DNA of 64,000 bases, taken from assembly GCA_016748015.1 (NCBI GenBank), contig JAAOMT010000502.1, positions 624,519 to 688,518 of the forward strand, read 5' to 3'. The first letter of the stretch is position 1; each line of letters starts with the position of its first letter. The notes below the pieces were generated by a model. That model had not been told where the DNA came from. It ran no database searches and saw nothing but the letters and a program-made list of their open reading frames with translations. Both the position numbers and the translations under genes were made by a program. The DNA is from Geosiphon pyriformis. Lineage: Eukaryota > Glomeromycota > Glomeromycetes > Archaeosporales > Geosiphonaceae. Below are positions 21,622 through 34,700 of the stretch, piece after piece.

Positions 21622-24600
21622 CCAAACCAAGGCACAAGACAGTATTGGACACCCAGCTTTTCAATACAAATCTCTTGGCTAACAACATATACAGACTACC
21701 AAAAAATTCAGCTTTACTCAAGAATTGTACTACCTTACTTCTCACAGCAGAATCACCAGCCATCTTATACCACTTCACACCAATATTCGACAATATATTC
21801 AGTCTGGCAATGTTATCATACATACACAAAAACAAGTAATCAGAGTCTTCAACCATTCCACACCTAATGTACACTATGCTAGGATATTTAGAATCATACA
21901 ACCTCTTTTTCATGACAACTGGCAGTTGACAATGCAGAGACTTTATAAGGTAAGACCATAGAGAAGCAGAAGATAAACTGGTATAACCAAAACAAATCTC
22001 ACCATCAGGGTGCCAAACACTAAAGAACTTAAATGAGTTGATGTCACCAGCAAAACTAACATCAATAATATTGGTGCCAAATCTGAACTCCCAACTGACA
22101 AAATTGATGGCTTCAAACAATTTTCTAACAAAATAATGTGCATTCTCAAAAACAGACCTGTTCTTAACACTAAGGAAGTAACATGGCACACTTAGAGGCA
22201 ACACAGACTTAAACAAAGTTGCTGTATTTGCAAAAAAATCTGCTCACTTATTCTTGACAATGCCTGAATGTTCTTTGACTTTTTTCCACATGACTGACAA
22301 ATTTTTTTTTTGAAATAGCTTGATGAATATGCTCTTTCTTGATCTAGCATTTAAGTCAAAAATCAGGACCAAAACCACCCACATCAAACTTGCATATATT
22401 CAATAACACCTGACTGTCTATAAACAAGATGACTGTGCTAGAGTTAGGAACACACTCCAATGCTAAAGCAATGGCTTGCAGCTCTACCAGTATAGAGGAC
22501 AGTAATCTAAGAACTTTCACACAATACTTATATTAGCTTTTAGAAAATAAGCTGTAGCACCACCACAAGCACCAATAGACCCCAAACCTTTGACAAAACC
22601 ATCCATGTAAACATTAATGGATCCATGCTTGGTGGCAAGCAACCACTCAGAAACAAAACCAGTATCACAAACAAAATTGGCAAGAGCAAAACTGGATGTC
22701 ATAGCCACATCATTGTTCAAACCACTGTTTTTAATAAAATTGGCAACAGAAACAAACCAGGTAGGAATTGGACTTTTGAAGTTAAGTCTCTTCTATCTGC
22801 AAAAAGTGTTCTAAGTAAAACACATGCCATAACAATCCAACAGTTGGTTGGCAAAAATGAAGCCATATTTCCTGAGAGAATATCTCACACCCAGATAACC
22901 ACTCATGCCCAGCACATTTAGGATTGGCACACTAGTTTCAGCCCTAAAAACGTTAGCACCACTCAAGGAAGTGTTGTACAAAGTAAGAGTGTACATAACA
23001 CCAGCTAAAAAACAATTCAAAAAACTAATAGGTAATATAACCAGAAAACAGAGAGGATGCTGGGGCATTCAGCTGGTTATCTGTAAGTCCATTATTCTGT
23101 GGTCAAAAAACATGCTGAGAATCCCACCAACATTGCTAAAATTGACCAGATTGGCCATCAAACTTTTAGTAAGCACTTGCTCAAAAGACTTCAGACCATA
23201 CAACTCAGGATGATGCAATATCACATTAAAAAAGTCTTTAGGCAAATTTATCTTGAACTTAAGTCTCTTTCTCAATAACTTGTTCTATTTTTTACAAACA
23301 CTCTTAGAAGTAAAGCTAAATTAAAGTCTGTAACAAACAATAGGCTGCAAGACAACAGAAACCAGATACAAAAATTGTTTCTTAATAATGGCTTTCCTCA
23401 GAACCACATTTGAAAAAAATTTGACATTGGCATAAGCCTTGGCTAGACTTAACTTGGACAAGCTCTTAGTAGACAAAAAAATTCTCAAATAACAATGAGA
23501 TTCATTCCTCTTAGCCACAGAAATTCTTGACTCATTAATGGATAGTTCTGCTTTTTGGACACCTTGATTAATAAGAATGGCAACAGTTTTATTAATATTT
23601 ATTAAAATGTCATTAATAGAAAAAAACTCACTAACTATGTTTAAAATGTTTTGTATCACCATTAAGCAGTTTTCAATCCAAATTGTGTTATCAACAAAGG
23701 CACCTGTGACAAAGAATGAAGTATTGCCACTACTCAGGTCAGGCTTACCAGACTTAGTGTAGAACTTTGAGCACATTCTGTAGCCATACAAATGTTCATG
23801 TTTTTTGACTTCACAGAGCAATGGGTCATAAAAAATTTGTTACAGTAGTGGTAAAAACACCTCCTCTTGATCTAGACTATTATGCACAATATAATCATCA
23901 AACAGACCAAAATTTATCATAACCCAATTGAATCTATCATTGTGTATACCACCAAAGAAGCTTATGAAACAAAGGCACATTTTGATGCTGACTAAACTAT
24001 TATGCAAATGGGTCCAACCAACAGAGTTATATGCTTTGTACATATTTTGAAGAACTAATCATAACTCTTTGTTCTTCTTCAAAATGTCTTTAACAATTGA
24101 ACCAACAGCAAAAATGGGGGATTGTATAAAAATGCTCTTCAATACTGAGAAGTTGTCACTATGCAAAACATCACATCTGCTGCAAGCCAAAGAGATTCTG
24201 TCTGAAAGAATCTTAAACAAAATCTTTTGTGCAGTCTCAACCAGTACTATTGGCCTAGTGTTGATGAGAGTATTCTCCCAATTGTATAGTTTAAGAATCA
24301 TAGAAACCCAAGATTTCTTTCACTGTGTAAGAACCCCACCAGATTTTAAACACCCATTGAAAATGCTCAGAAGACTATTAAAAACTAGAAAATCACTGTG
24401 CTTTCAGAGTTTGTTGGAAATTCTAGAAAGCCCAGCAGTCTTATCATCAGACAAGTCCTTGACAACCTCCAAAAGTTCATTTAAACTAATACCACACATG
24501 ACTTCTGAGAATATATCATCATCAACATAATCTAAAGAAGCATATTGGTTAAGCCACCAACCTGAAAGAATACCAGAGACCAAGTGTTTTCTCATCCAAT

Positions 24601-25992
24601 CTTTTATTATAGTATCAACCAAAGACTTGACAGTCTGAGACTCCAAGATAAGCTTATCATCAATGATTAAATAATCAAGAACTACCTTTTTGAAGGGCTG
24701 ATCCAGAATGTTTTTTATCATCCTCTCCTTATTTGAGCAGAAATTTTCTATACGCTTTGTCACAGCCACTTTAATAGACTCATCTTTGATAACCTTAGAT
24801 TCATGATATTTGGATCTGTAATATCTTTTTTTGACAACCAAAATATGACATACAATATTCTCAATCCTAGTACCTTTATTGATCATAATTTGAATCTTGA
24901 ATGCCCCTTCATTATCTATGCCTGCCCAAGTATTAACAAAACAGTCAGTTTCTAAACTCAGACTTGTCTTCATACTATTAACAATCTTGGACATCAGCAA
25001 CTCTAACCCATGAAATTTTGAAGAAATCTTGTTTTTCATACTATTGAATTCATTAAACCAGAGTTTAGAAAAGATTTTATCAGCAGAATCAATTGTCACT
25101 TTTTTAAGAACATTCCACATAGCATCCAAATTACCATTACATTCTGCATTATGAAACACAACTGATCTTTTCAAAAACTTGTTTGAAAAACACTCCATAA
25201 AACATCCCCAGCCATTGACATCCACATTTTTTAGCTTGAATTTCCAGCAATTTTTATTAGCATATCTACATATGCCATTCAAATGCATGTTCAAAAGATC
25301 ATCCAAGCCTATTGAGACTAAAACAGCTCTGTAATCAGTATTAAAAAACTCAGTCACAGATTCCACTTTGTAGCTGGCTACAGCTGAGATTAGACTCTCA
25401 TTAACAAAGATGTGATCAATGACTTTTTCAATGCCTTTTGAGTTGCTCCATGTAGAAACTCCAGCCAAAGAATGTCCACCAAAAGAATTGACCAAACTTA
25501 GACCTGAACAGAATCCAAAACTTGCACTTTTCATAGACTTGCTTTCATTAAAATCACCATCCAAAACAATAAAATTACTGGAATTGACCACTCAAGCTAT
25601 GAAAGAATTAATACCAAATGCCTGTCCAAACCAGTCACCAGGAGAAGCACAAGTGTACAAACCAATAATTGTGACCAAAACCTTGCCTTTGAAAAGGAGA
25701 TGCACCAAAATAACATGATTAGGAATTTTCTCCATCTTGGAAACATGTTGAGCCAGAGAATTGTTCATAACTATTACCATCCCAGTCCTAAGATACCCAT
25801 TATCCAGACCAGATGTGAAAATGTGCACTTTATCAAATCTGTTCATAATCTATTAGACCTTAATTTTGTTTCTGTAACAATAAATACCATATTTCTGAAC
25901 TCTTTGTGCCAATAAACAATGTCTTTCTGCTTAGTAGGGACATTGAGACCCTGAACATTACATGTAGCAAACTTTCACACTAGCTTTATCAT
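21622..25992 (-). pseudogene. LINE A ORF2: endonuclease, RT, RNase H
   Basis: ORF2 starts with ATG at 25992. The AP-type endonuclease is at 25980-25250: TCNVQGLN, VTETKL, VLDGDFNES, IDHIFVNES and NTDYRAV for the usual SDH motif. RT lies at about 24400-23500, with the catalytic tetrad FVDN at 23687-23698. RNase H is at about 22660-22350 (INVYMDGF). A Cys-rich C-terminus follows near 21900. ORF2 would nick target DNA and prime reverse transcription there. Stops include a TGA where LINE C has TGG (codon 6), and stops at the Trp of the xKKSWVSMI and PLLxQIFYDPLL stretches. Confidence 0.87.
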
Positions 25993-27833
25993 TGAGAAAA
26001 GAGAGCAGCAGAAACCAAACAAGCATTGTCTATTTTGGCTGAAAAACCCATAACCATAATTGTAAGATTATTTAAAGTGTTTTTTATTTTTCCAATAACA
26101 GAAGAATCAAAAACCACTGCTCTCACAACAGTCTCACCACTAGTGGCCACACCCAAACTCTTATTCATTACTATATCCACCCCTTGATTCTGTGATAAAG
26201 AGGTTATCAATGGCTGACATCTAGGACTAAGCTGAGAAACCATTGACTCAGATGCATTCAACCTCTTAGCCAGCATATCAACACACTTTGTGAGACTGGT
26301 AAGACTGCATTCAAGAGTGGCAAACTTATTATTGATTTCCATTGCAACCAGTAGGAATGGCTTCATTTCCAAAGAAAAGCCAATATTTAGCAAAACAATC
26401 CGGCCAGAGAGAAAGAGAAAAGAAGATCTACCAGCTACCTTAGCCCAAAAAAGACCACCAAAAGAAACAGAATGAGCAACCGGAGCAGATTGTTTGGCAT
26501 ATATTGCAGCCAGTCTGCTTTTATCTGCATCTGAAAGCATTCTACACAATGAGCTACCAGAAGAAATTTTCTCACTCTCAGTACAGCTTAATGATATATG
26601 ACCTGGCTTCCCATACTTGACACATCTGGCAGACATGAGACTAAACCAATGTAAATTAGTGTCCCTTAGCACCAGTGTGGTTCTCATGACAGCATTTAAT
26701 GATTCAGCAGAATTGAAACAAACAACAGCACACCTAATCTAAGCATATGTAACTGGATGACAATTGATAATACAAGTTTTCTCACCCACAGATCTAATAA
26801 AGTTCCAGATATTATGAGCATTAGTTCCCATTGGCAGTGTATAGAGCAGCATCTTGTGATGATCTCTCACATTCCATGATTATTTGTCTGAATCAGTCCT
26901 AACAACACACACAGCATCTTTCCCAATTAAGATAGACCACTTGGCTGTAACCAAATCAGCATAATTTGATTGCTCAAATTCTACCACTGCTTTCTGTCAC
27001 AGCCCTACCAATTGTATCTTGATTGACTTAATCATTCCAAACTCGGATAGTGCAGCATGCACAGCCTCAGCTAATATTCCAACAGAAATTTTTTTTACCA
27101 CCACAGCCCAATCTGAACGACTAGATGATCTCTTGAGATTAGTGTTTACCAAAATATTTGCTGCTCTTGCCTTTTCTATAGCCTGTACCAAACTGGATTT
27201 GAAAGTGAAGAATGCATAAATGATCTCTAAGAATTTTGAGGGAGTAGAGGTCCTCCCAAAACCATTGATTTTTGAAAATAATTTTCTGACTATTACTAGC
27301 TTTTTCTAAGAAGATTTTCCAGCCACCTTATTCAGCCCAATATCTATGACAAAAGATTTCTGAACAGAAACATTGACCAAATTCTTCAAAAAAGGAAAGA
27401 AAACCACAGGAGTATCTGAAAAAATATCATCATTATTAATATTATCCAAGAAGTTGATTTTTCCCAATGGCTTATTCAGGGCTTTTTTGGTAACCAATCT
27501 TGGACTCTTTGGTGTTTGATTAGAATTACCTTCTACAAACAAACTTTTTTCACCATAATTTATACTGGTTTCTTTTATCAAACACTCCTCTTCCATATTA
27601 ATACTATTAGATTTAGTAGTATCACCAGCTTCAGATCCTCAAGAACTACCAATAGCTTTTTCAGACAAGACCAGTTCATTAGTAGTACCATCCTTTAAAA
27701 TACCACCTTTTTTTTTTTTTCTAGAAGCAATATTCTTTTTAATGTTCTCTTCACTATTAACAGAACAAAAGCCTTTAACAGACTTTTTTATTACAGCAAT
27801 ACTACAGCCAACAGTAGCCTCATAATTAAGCAA
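25989..27833 (-). pseudogene. LINE A ORF1: RRM-like, CCHC protein
   Basis: One frame of 615 codons without net frameshift. Segments matching LINE C ORF1 are KLFSKINGFGR, NILVNTNLKRSSSRSDWAVV, then SIKIQLVGLxQKAVVEFEQS (x is TGA; LINE C has TGG). The knuckle reads CVKYGKPGHISLSC: the second Cys is Tyr. ORF1 proteins bind LINE RNA. No in-frame ATG is evident at the 5' end, so the start may be lost. Confidence 0.8.
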
Positions 27834-27955
27834 AAAAGATTTGGATTTATCATACTAAATTGTAAAAAACTTCTTTTAGAAAAAAACTTTTAACTCTTTT
27901 TTGGAAATTTTGGATAAAGAAGAAAAAGAAGTTTTTATTTATTATTATTGAAGTT

Positions 27956-29106
27956 AAAATATTATAAAAGTAAAAAAAAACTAATTATTATACTAAAAAA
28001 ATTAAATATTAAATGTTATCTATTATTATTATTTAAATCTTTATTTATTATATAAAAAGTTTAATAATTAAAATCTTTAAATAATTAATATTATTATAAT
28101 ATTAAGTTATAGAATTAATTATAGTCAAAATTTATTTATAATACTAACAACAAAAAAATAAAAAATTAATAATTAGCTTAATTATAATCATTAATAAAAA
28201 TTGTTAATTAATATATATATTTGATAATAATAAATTTATTATGCTTTAAAATTCTTATATTTTTTTATTTAAACAATTTAATATTTTAAATTTGTAATTA
28301 TTATTCAAAACTAATTATTAAAAAATATAATTAATTGATCTGTTTTTAATTATGTTAATAATAATTATAATTAATATTTTAGATTAAGTTATCTAAATTT
28401 AATTATTTTAATTATTAGCTTTTAGAAAAATAATATATTAAATAAATTTAAACCAAATTAATATAATTAAATTAATATAATATATAAATTTTATATAATT
28501 TAGCTATATATATAGTTTTTTTATAAGTTAAAAAAGTATTAGTTTTATATTAATTTAATTTTTTATTTTGTTTTATTATAAACAATAGTTTTTTTTTGTT
28601 CTGAATTTTATTTTATTTTATATATTTATTTATTTTATTATAAACAAACTTTAATTATGTATCTTTTATTATATTATAAAAAAATATTTCTATTATAATT
28701 TATTTATTTAAAATAATATAATATAACAAAATATTTTATAAAAACATATTAATTAAACATATTATCTTAAATTTATGTTTACTATTTTATAACTTTTTAA
28801 TAATTTTTTTTATTTTTATTTTTTAAATTAAATATTTAAAAACCTTATTTTTTTAATAATTAATTAAAAAATTTTAATTCAATTTTAATATAATAATTTT
28901 AGTTTTTTTTAATAATTTAATTTGTTTTTTGTGTCTTTAATAAGAATTGATTATTATTTTTTAAAAAACTTATCTAAACTAGTTTTTATTAAAAACAAAT
29001 AATAATAAGTTTATTATTTTTTTGTTTTATAAACTTTTTTATAAATCTGTGTTTTTTTTGTAATTTAAAATAAATTCATATAATTAAAATTACATTATAG
29101 TTAAAA
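27956..29106. other. A/T-only spacer
   Basis: About 1.15 kb that is almost entirely A and T, with runs of TTTTT and TTAATTAT-type words. No open frame, repeat family or RNA gene is recognisable. It separates LINE A from LINE D. Confidence 0.7.
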
Positions 29107-29384
29107 CAATAATAATATATAATATATATATATATATTTTTTTTTTATGTTTAATGAATAAAGTCCAAATACTGCCTAGTACCATACATTATACAAATGA
29201 TCTAAACTAGGTGTGAATCATGTATTTTCTACACATGACCAGTCATTTAGACTAATTAGAACAACACTAAATATTTATATGAACAGAGACTGTATTTCTT
29301 ATACCTAAGAAAAACAAACAAGATTTACAAAACCCAAAACCCATATCTACTGCCTTAGCAATACTTAATAATTTAATTATATTG
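29107..29384 (-). mobile_element. LINE D, 3' end
   Basis: The 3' untranslated region starts at a (TA)n plus T-run tail (29107-29150). The flanking sequence (AATGAATAAAGTCCAAATACTGCC...) aligns with the 3' ends of LINEs C and E. The coding part continues at 30341 after a solo LTR insertion. Confidence 0.75.
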
Positions 29385-29449
29385 TTATGAGTAAACTTGA
29401 TGGGGTAGAAAAATGGTAACATTTGGTGCTCTCAATTATTACTAATGCA
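29385..29449. other. Orphan LTR-end plus primer-binding-site fragment
   Basis: Plus-strand GGTAACATTTGGTGCTCTC (about 29416-29434) matches the LTR end and primer-binding site of element 4 at 61956-61974. No element body follows. About 65 bp here are absent from the aligned LINE C sequence, so this is a remnant of another insertion or a rearrangement. The exact limits are uncertain. Confidence 0.5.
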
Positions 29450-30340
29450 TGTTTCATATAATTTTCTGGCTTAGTTTTGATTATCAGTCTTTGAAGATCT
29501 TATTTACTGGTTGTGATTTTACCTGTTAAGTTCTTTAGTTATAAGGTGCAGAGATTTGGTTTTCGCTGATTGCAACTTTTTTAAAAATCTGAGCTATCTT
29601 TTCTGAGCTAACAAGCACAGTTATTAGGGTCTGGCATTGTCTTTTTGTCCTTCTAGTAAGCTAACAAGATAATATTAATATCCAAAACTTAGGAAGAGCC
29701 TTTCTCTTTTACCAGGCTATCACAAAGTCTATTCCTAGACAGTCAATTTTTCTATGTTGCTACTACACAAGAGAAAAATAAAAAAATAAAAAAAAATAAA
29801 ATAAGAAATAAGTACCCTGTTAATAGCTATAATTAAGAGCTATTGTGCCAGCAGGTTAAGTAGTAGATAATAACATGAATTTGAAGAATTGAAAAGATAT
29901 TTTATTGATATAATTCTATTTTGGTTGATAGCAACTATTCTTGAAAAGAGAAGTATTTAATAATTATAACCTGCGAATCTAATTGACTTCTAAAAGTCTA
30001 ATTTTCTTTTTGGATGTCTTTCTAACTTCTACAACTATTCATTTTTATACATTTTTTTTGTTTTACAAGATTGCTTTCTGACTGTTCTATTATTGCTAAC
30101 TATTGCTTTGCTATTTCTGTAATTACTTCATTTTTTATGTTATTATTAGTTATTCTATATTATAATATGTTATCTGGTATTATTATATGTTATTCTGTGT
30201 TATCCCACATTATAATGCATTATCCTGTGTTATTCTAAGTTATAACGCATTATCCAATGTTATTGCATGCTATTCTGTATTATGTCACATTTTGGTCATG
30301 TTTTTTCATAATTTAGATCAGTTTTTCTACTTAGGTAACA
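29450..30340 (-). repeat. Solo LTR, family C-like
   Basis: On the minus strand it starts TGTTACCTAAGTAGAAAAAC and ends GAAACA. ATGC precedes it at 29445-29448 and follows it at 30341-30344, a probable 4-bp target duplication with one ambiguous base. It contains GTTATTCTGTGTTATCC-like tandem repeats (about 30130-30300) and the AATAGCT/AGCTATT hairpin at 29822-29844. It interrupts LINE D. Confidence 0.7.
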
Positions 30341-31602
30341 ATGCCAGCCGAAAACATTGAAAAAAAACCTGAAACTGGAACAAAAATAGAACCATCATGT
30401 AGAATCAAAATTTTTCTCCATAAAAGCTCAGTGCTTGGTACAAATCAACCAGATATCTTCTCAGAATGTAAGACAAAATTTGTGCACAAAATTTACAACA
30501 CATTGACTTGCAATCTTAGAATCTTTGAAAACCAAAACAGACTTATGATACTAATTATTAAAAACAAAACCCTTGAACAAAACTGTGCTAACTGCAATAT
30601 TGGAAACACAAGTAAACAACAACTGCAAAACACAAAAAGAAGAATGAAATAAACCAAAGTGCACACCCCAGGCTGATGCATGGATGTCTAACAACTAAGC
30701 ACAACCAGCAACATCAAACAGGCAAAAAAGGCATGGTCTGAAACTTTGACATCACCATAGAACAAACAAACCATACTGAAGTACTGCTTATTATATAGTC
30801 ACTTATGCACAGCAACAGAAAGCCAATAATGAAGAGCTTTTATAAAATATGTTTGAAAACCAGCAGTCTATTTATTGATAAAACCAGCCACTAAGTAAGA
30901 ATCAGGATGCCACATCAAAAACAACCTGAACCAATCAATATTTACATGCATACTGTTTGTTACCACCCAAGAACCAGAACTAGTTTCCCAACACACACAA
31001 TAAACAGACTGAAAAACCTTTCAAACAAAATATCTAAAATTACCAGAAACAGCAATACTACTGGCTCTAAGATAATATTTACTGACTAAATAAGGTAGAT
31101 GTTAATTGGAAACAGCAGCCACTTTGGTAAACATATTAGCACATTCATTGCTTAAAATGCCAGAGTAACTTTTAATCTTATGTCAACTAATATCTAAATT
31201 TTTATGATAAATAACACTTACAATATGGTAATATTCGATCCAAAACTGATTCTTGAAATCCAGACAAACCAACTTCAAATCTGATTTGCATATATCCAAA
31301 GCCACCTGGCTGTCCATGAACAAATCCACAGAATGAAAAAAGAGAACACACTTAAGAGCCAAAGCAATGATCTGTAGTTCTACCATGATGAAAAACAACA
31401 GACCAGAAATCTGTACACCCAAACCCAAATTAATGTTCTTAAAAAAAACAGCTGTACTAGCTTTTACACTAAGAGTTCTCAAACCACTCAAACAACCATC
31501 CATATAGACAGAAAAATAGCCAGTATTAGCATATAACAGTTTGTTTTCACTGACATTAAACTCATAAAACTGAAGAATATTTAAAGAATCATAACTACCC
31601 AT
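30341..31602 (-). pseudogene. LINE D ORF2 fragment: RNase H and C-terminus
   Basis: A 5'-truncated ORF2. RNase H is at 31183-31602: FSVYMDGCLSGLRTL, then MVELQIIALALK, then LFMDSQVALDICKS, matching LINE C (LSVYTDGSLRNLG, MAELQAIALALE, LFSDSQSVLDVC). NQFWIEYYHI keeps TGG where LINE C has TGA; LDISxHKIK has TGA where LINE C has TGG. The upstream end abuts the simple-repeat tail of LINE C. Confidence 0.8.
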
Positions 31603-31746
31603 ATATATTTTTTTATTTTATTTTTTTATTTTAACAAATGAGGTCCACACACAATCTAGCACTATACATCAAAGAAATGATCTAAACTAGGCATGAATCA
31701 TGCACTTTCTACACGTGACCAGCCACTCGGGCCAGTTAGAACAACA

Positions 31747-34700
31747 CTATGCAGCTATATAGACAGAAACCGAATTACCAATACTGGAAAAAAACATGCA
31801 AGACCTGCGAAAACCAAAATACACACCAAAAGCTTTATTGATACCAAGCAAATCAACCACACCAACAAAAAGACATGAAGTCAAACCAGAGACCAAAGTA
31901 GAAGATGAACCATCTAAAGGAATCAGTCCATGCTTTTCCATATAGACATGATGTTTGGCACGAACCAACCATATCTCATCTCTAAAAGTAAAGCCAAGAG
32001 AATGTGCAAAATTAATGACCTTCAAACATGCTGCCTTGGGACTATGAAAAATGGAGACAGCTTCACAAAACCAATTATCAAAAACAAAACTCTTATGAAG
32101 AGCCATGGACACTGAGGAACCTGAAACACAAGATGACAACAACTGCAACAAACATGAAGAAGAGACAGAAGAACCAAAAAGTGTCTTCCAAGTGTTCATG
32201 TGAGAATCCAACAACTGACGCTGAGCAGAATCATCGACCTCACAAGAAAAAACATAATCTGACACCTCCACGTTACTACAATATAGACACAACACACTGG
32301 GATAAAGTCTATTATAAAGCCATTTTCGCACAGCCACAGGCAACCAATGATACAAAGCCTTCATAAAATAAGAGCGTGCATTAGCCAAAATTCTGCTAGT
32401 GAAACTGGCAGCCATATGCAAATCAGGATGCCACACCAAAGAAGAGCAAGACCAATCAACATCAGTCTATAAGTTGTCAGGCAAAAATTTAGAACCAGAC
32501 CTCACTTCCCAGCATGCATAACACATGGCATGAAAAGTGTCATGGACAAAGTGCCTTGAATTGCCAGAGACAACATTGCCATCAGCCATCAAAAAGTGTT
32601 CATTCAGGCGATAAGAAAGAAACCAGTCAGAAACAAAATCAGCACCAGCAATTACATCAACATGCTTGTTTCCCAAAACCCCAAAATGACCTTTGACTTT
32701 GTACCAAGTAACATTTAGGACCTTACTGGAAATAATGTTGGCAATGTGTTGACACTCAATTCAACATTGATTCTGGAAATCAGGAGCCACCATACCCAAT
32801 TCTGATTTGCAAACATCCAAAACAGACTGACTATCCGAAAACAAATGAACATTACTAAAAACAGGAACACACTCGAGAGCCAATGCAATTGCCTGTAACT
32901 CAGCCATGGTAGATAACATCAAGCCAGACACACCAACACCCAAACCCATACCAATGTCCTCGAAAAAAGCTGCAGCACCTGCTTTACAGCCAACTGTACC
33001 CAAATTTCTTAATGACCCATCAGTATAGACAGACAACACCTTTGTATTAACCCGCAAAAGATGATCACAGATAGACACAAAGCCAGAAGAACCCAGAATG
33101 TCCAAAGGACCAACATTAGCAAGAACTGGAGTGTGAGCAGGAGAGGAATCCTCACTAACAAGAAACACAGCAGAAAGCCTGAACCACTCAGGAGTAGGGC
33201 CATAGGGGTCCAGTTTCTTCTATCGCTTAAATGTGGACCAATCAAAGACTGTACCATGATGATCATGAAGTTGGTCTACAAAGGCCACACCATACCACTA
33301 AAGCAAGAGAAGACATCTGGAGAAAACTGATTCACCCAAAACAGTTGACATGAGCATTCCACTATTGACACAAAAAAAATTGGCAAAAGATCCACCCAGA
33401 GACAATTTGCAATTATAAAGCACACAAATCACACCCACCAGAAAATTATTAAAGGTGCTAACACAAATGCAAACAGAAGAACTCAACGGATGAATAGGGT
33501 GCCAGCATAAAACCTGCAGATTATAAGACTTATGAAAGAACAAACGTCCCACAATCCCACCAGAGTTGGCAAAATTAATAAAAGAAGCAATCTTGCCTTC
33601 AGACTGAATCTGCAGAAAAGATTTCAAACCATAAAAGGAGGGGTGGTGAATTGAATCACTAGGAAAGTCGAGTGGAAGTCCAGATTTGAGCTTCAGGCCC
33701 TTATGAATCATAGCATTCCACTTGTTGCAAATGCTGATAGGAACAAAGCTAAATTGTGTCCTGTAGCTAATAATAGGCTAGAGAACTGCTGAAATCAAAT
33801 ATAAGAACTGCTTATCTGAGATAACTTTTTTTAGAACCAAATTTGTAAAGAGATGAATGTCCGAATACACTTTAGCTAAACTAGGTTTGGAAAGACCCTC
33901 AGTCAACAAAAATATGCCCAGATACTGATGGGATTCACCTTTTTTGGCAACAGAGATAGGTGAATCACTAATGAAAAGAACGGGATTTTCAACCCTACAA
34001 TTGATGGGAATAGCTACAGTCTTGTCATTGTTTATTGAAATGTCATTAATCTGGAAAAACTTGCTAGTAACATCCAAAATGTGTTGAGTAGCACTCTGAC
34101 TACTGCCAACCCAAATCGTATTATCAACAAAGGCGCCAGCAGTAAAACAGGAAGAAAGCCCAGCCTGTAACTTGACACGACCACTCTTGGAAATGAAATA
34201 AGAAATCAGTCTGTACCCACACATACTCTTCTGATGCTTGACTTCACACAAAAGGGGATCATAAAAAATGCACTACAGAAGGGGGAAAAAGACCTCTCCT
34301 TGATCTAAACCATCATGGACCCAATAACTATCTGTCAAACCAAAATCTGTCATGACTCGATTAATACAACCTTTGTGAATGCCACCAAAAAACTGAATAA
34401 ACCTGTTGCACATTTTAATTCTGACCAGACATTTTTCCAAATGCTCCCAGCCAACTGAATTATATGCTTTCCTCATATCCTGCAAGACAAGCCAAAGTTC
34501 TCGGGTCTTTTCTAGGGCATCCTCAACAACCGAACCAACTGCAAAAATGGGGGACTGTGTCGTCATACCTTTCAAAACCGAAAAATTGTCACCACGAAGA
34601 ACATTATAAGTGCTGCATGCTAAAGAAATCCTGTCTGAGAGTATTTTGGAAAGAATCTTGCGAGCCATCTTAATCAGTGTAATAGGACGAGTATTTGTAA

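Larger units (their letters stand above)
21622..27955 (-). mobile_element. LINE A (non-LTR retrotransposon), main body
   Basis: Minus-strand LINE with ORF1 (about 27833-25989), ORF2 (25992 to beyond 21622) and a 5' end near 27955. The 5' sequence (AAGTTTTTTACAATTTAGTATG region) resembles the 5' end of LINE C. ORF1 and ORF2 overlap as ATGA at 25989-25992. ORF2 keeps one frame from 25846 to 21622 despite many stops, with one frameshift before that. It is cut by element 3; its 3' end is at 11551-12001. Confidence 0.88.

Noticed and set aside
27956-29106. Possible origin, centromere-like or mitochondrial insert in the A/T-only stretch
   Set aside because: There is only low-complexity A/T sequence; no repeat period, gene or RNA signature supports any of these.
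30341-30652. Plus-strand open frame of 103 codons starting MPAENIEKKPE
   Set aside because: It is antisense to LINE D ORF2, which aligns with LINE C on the minus strand.
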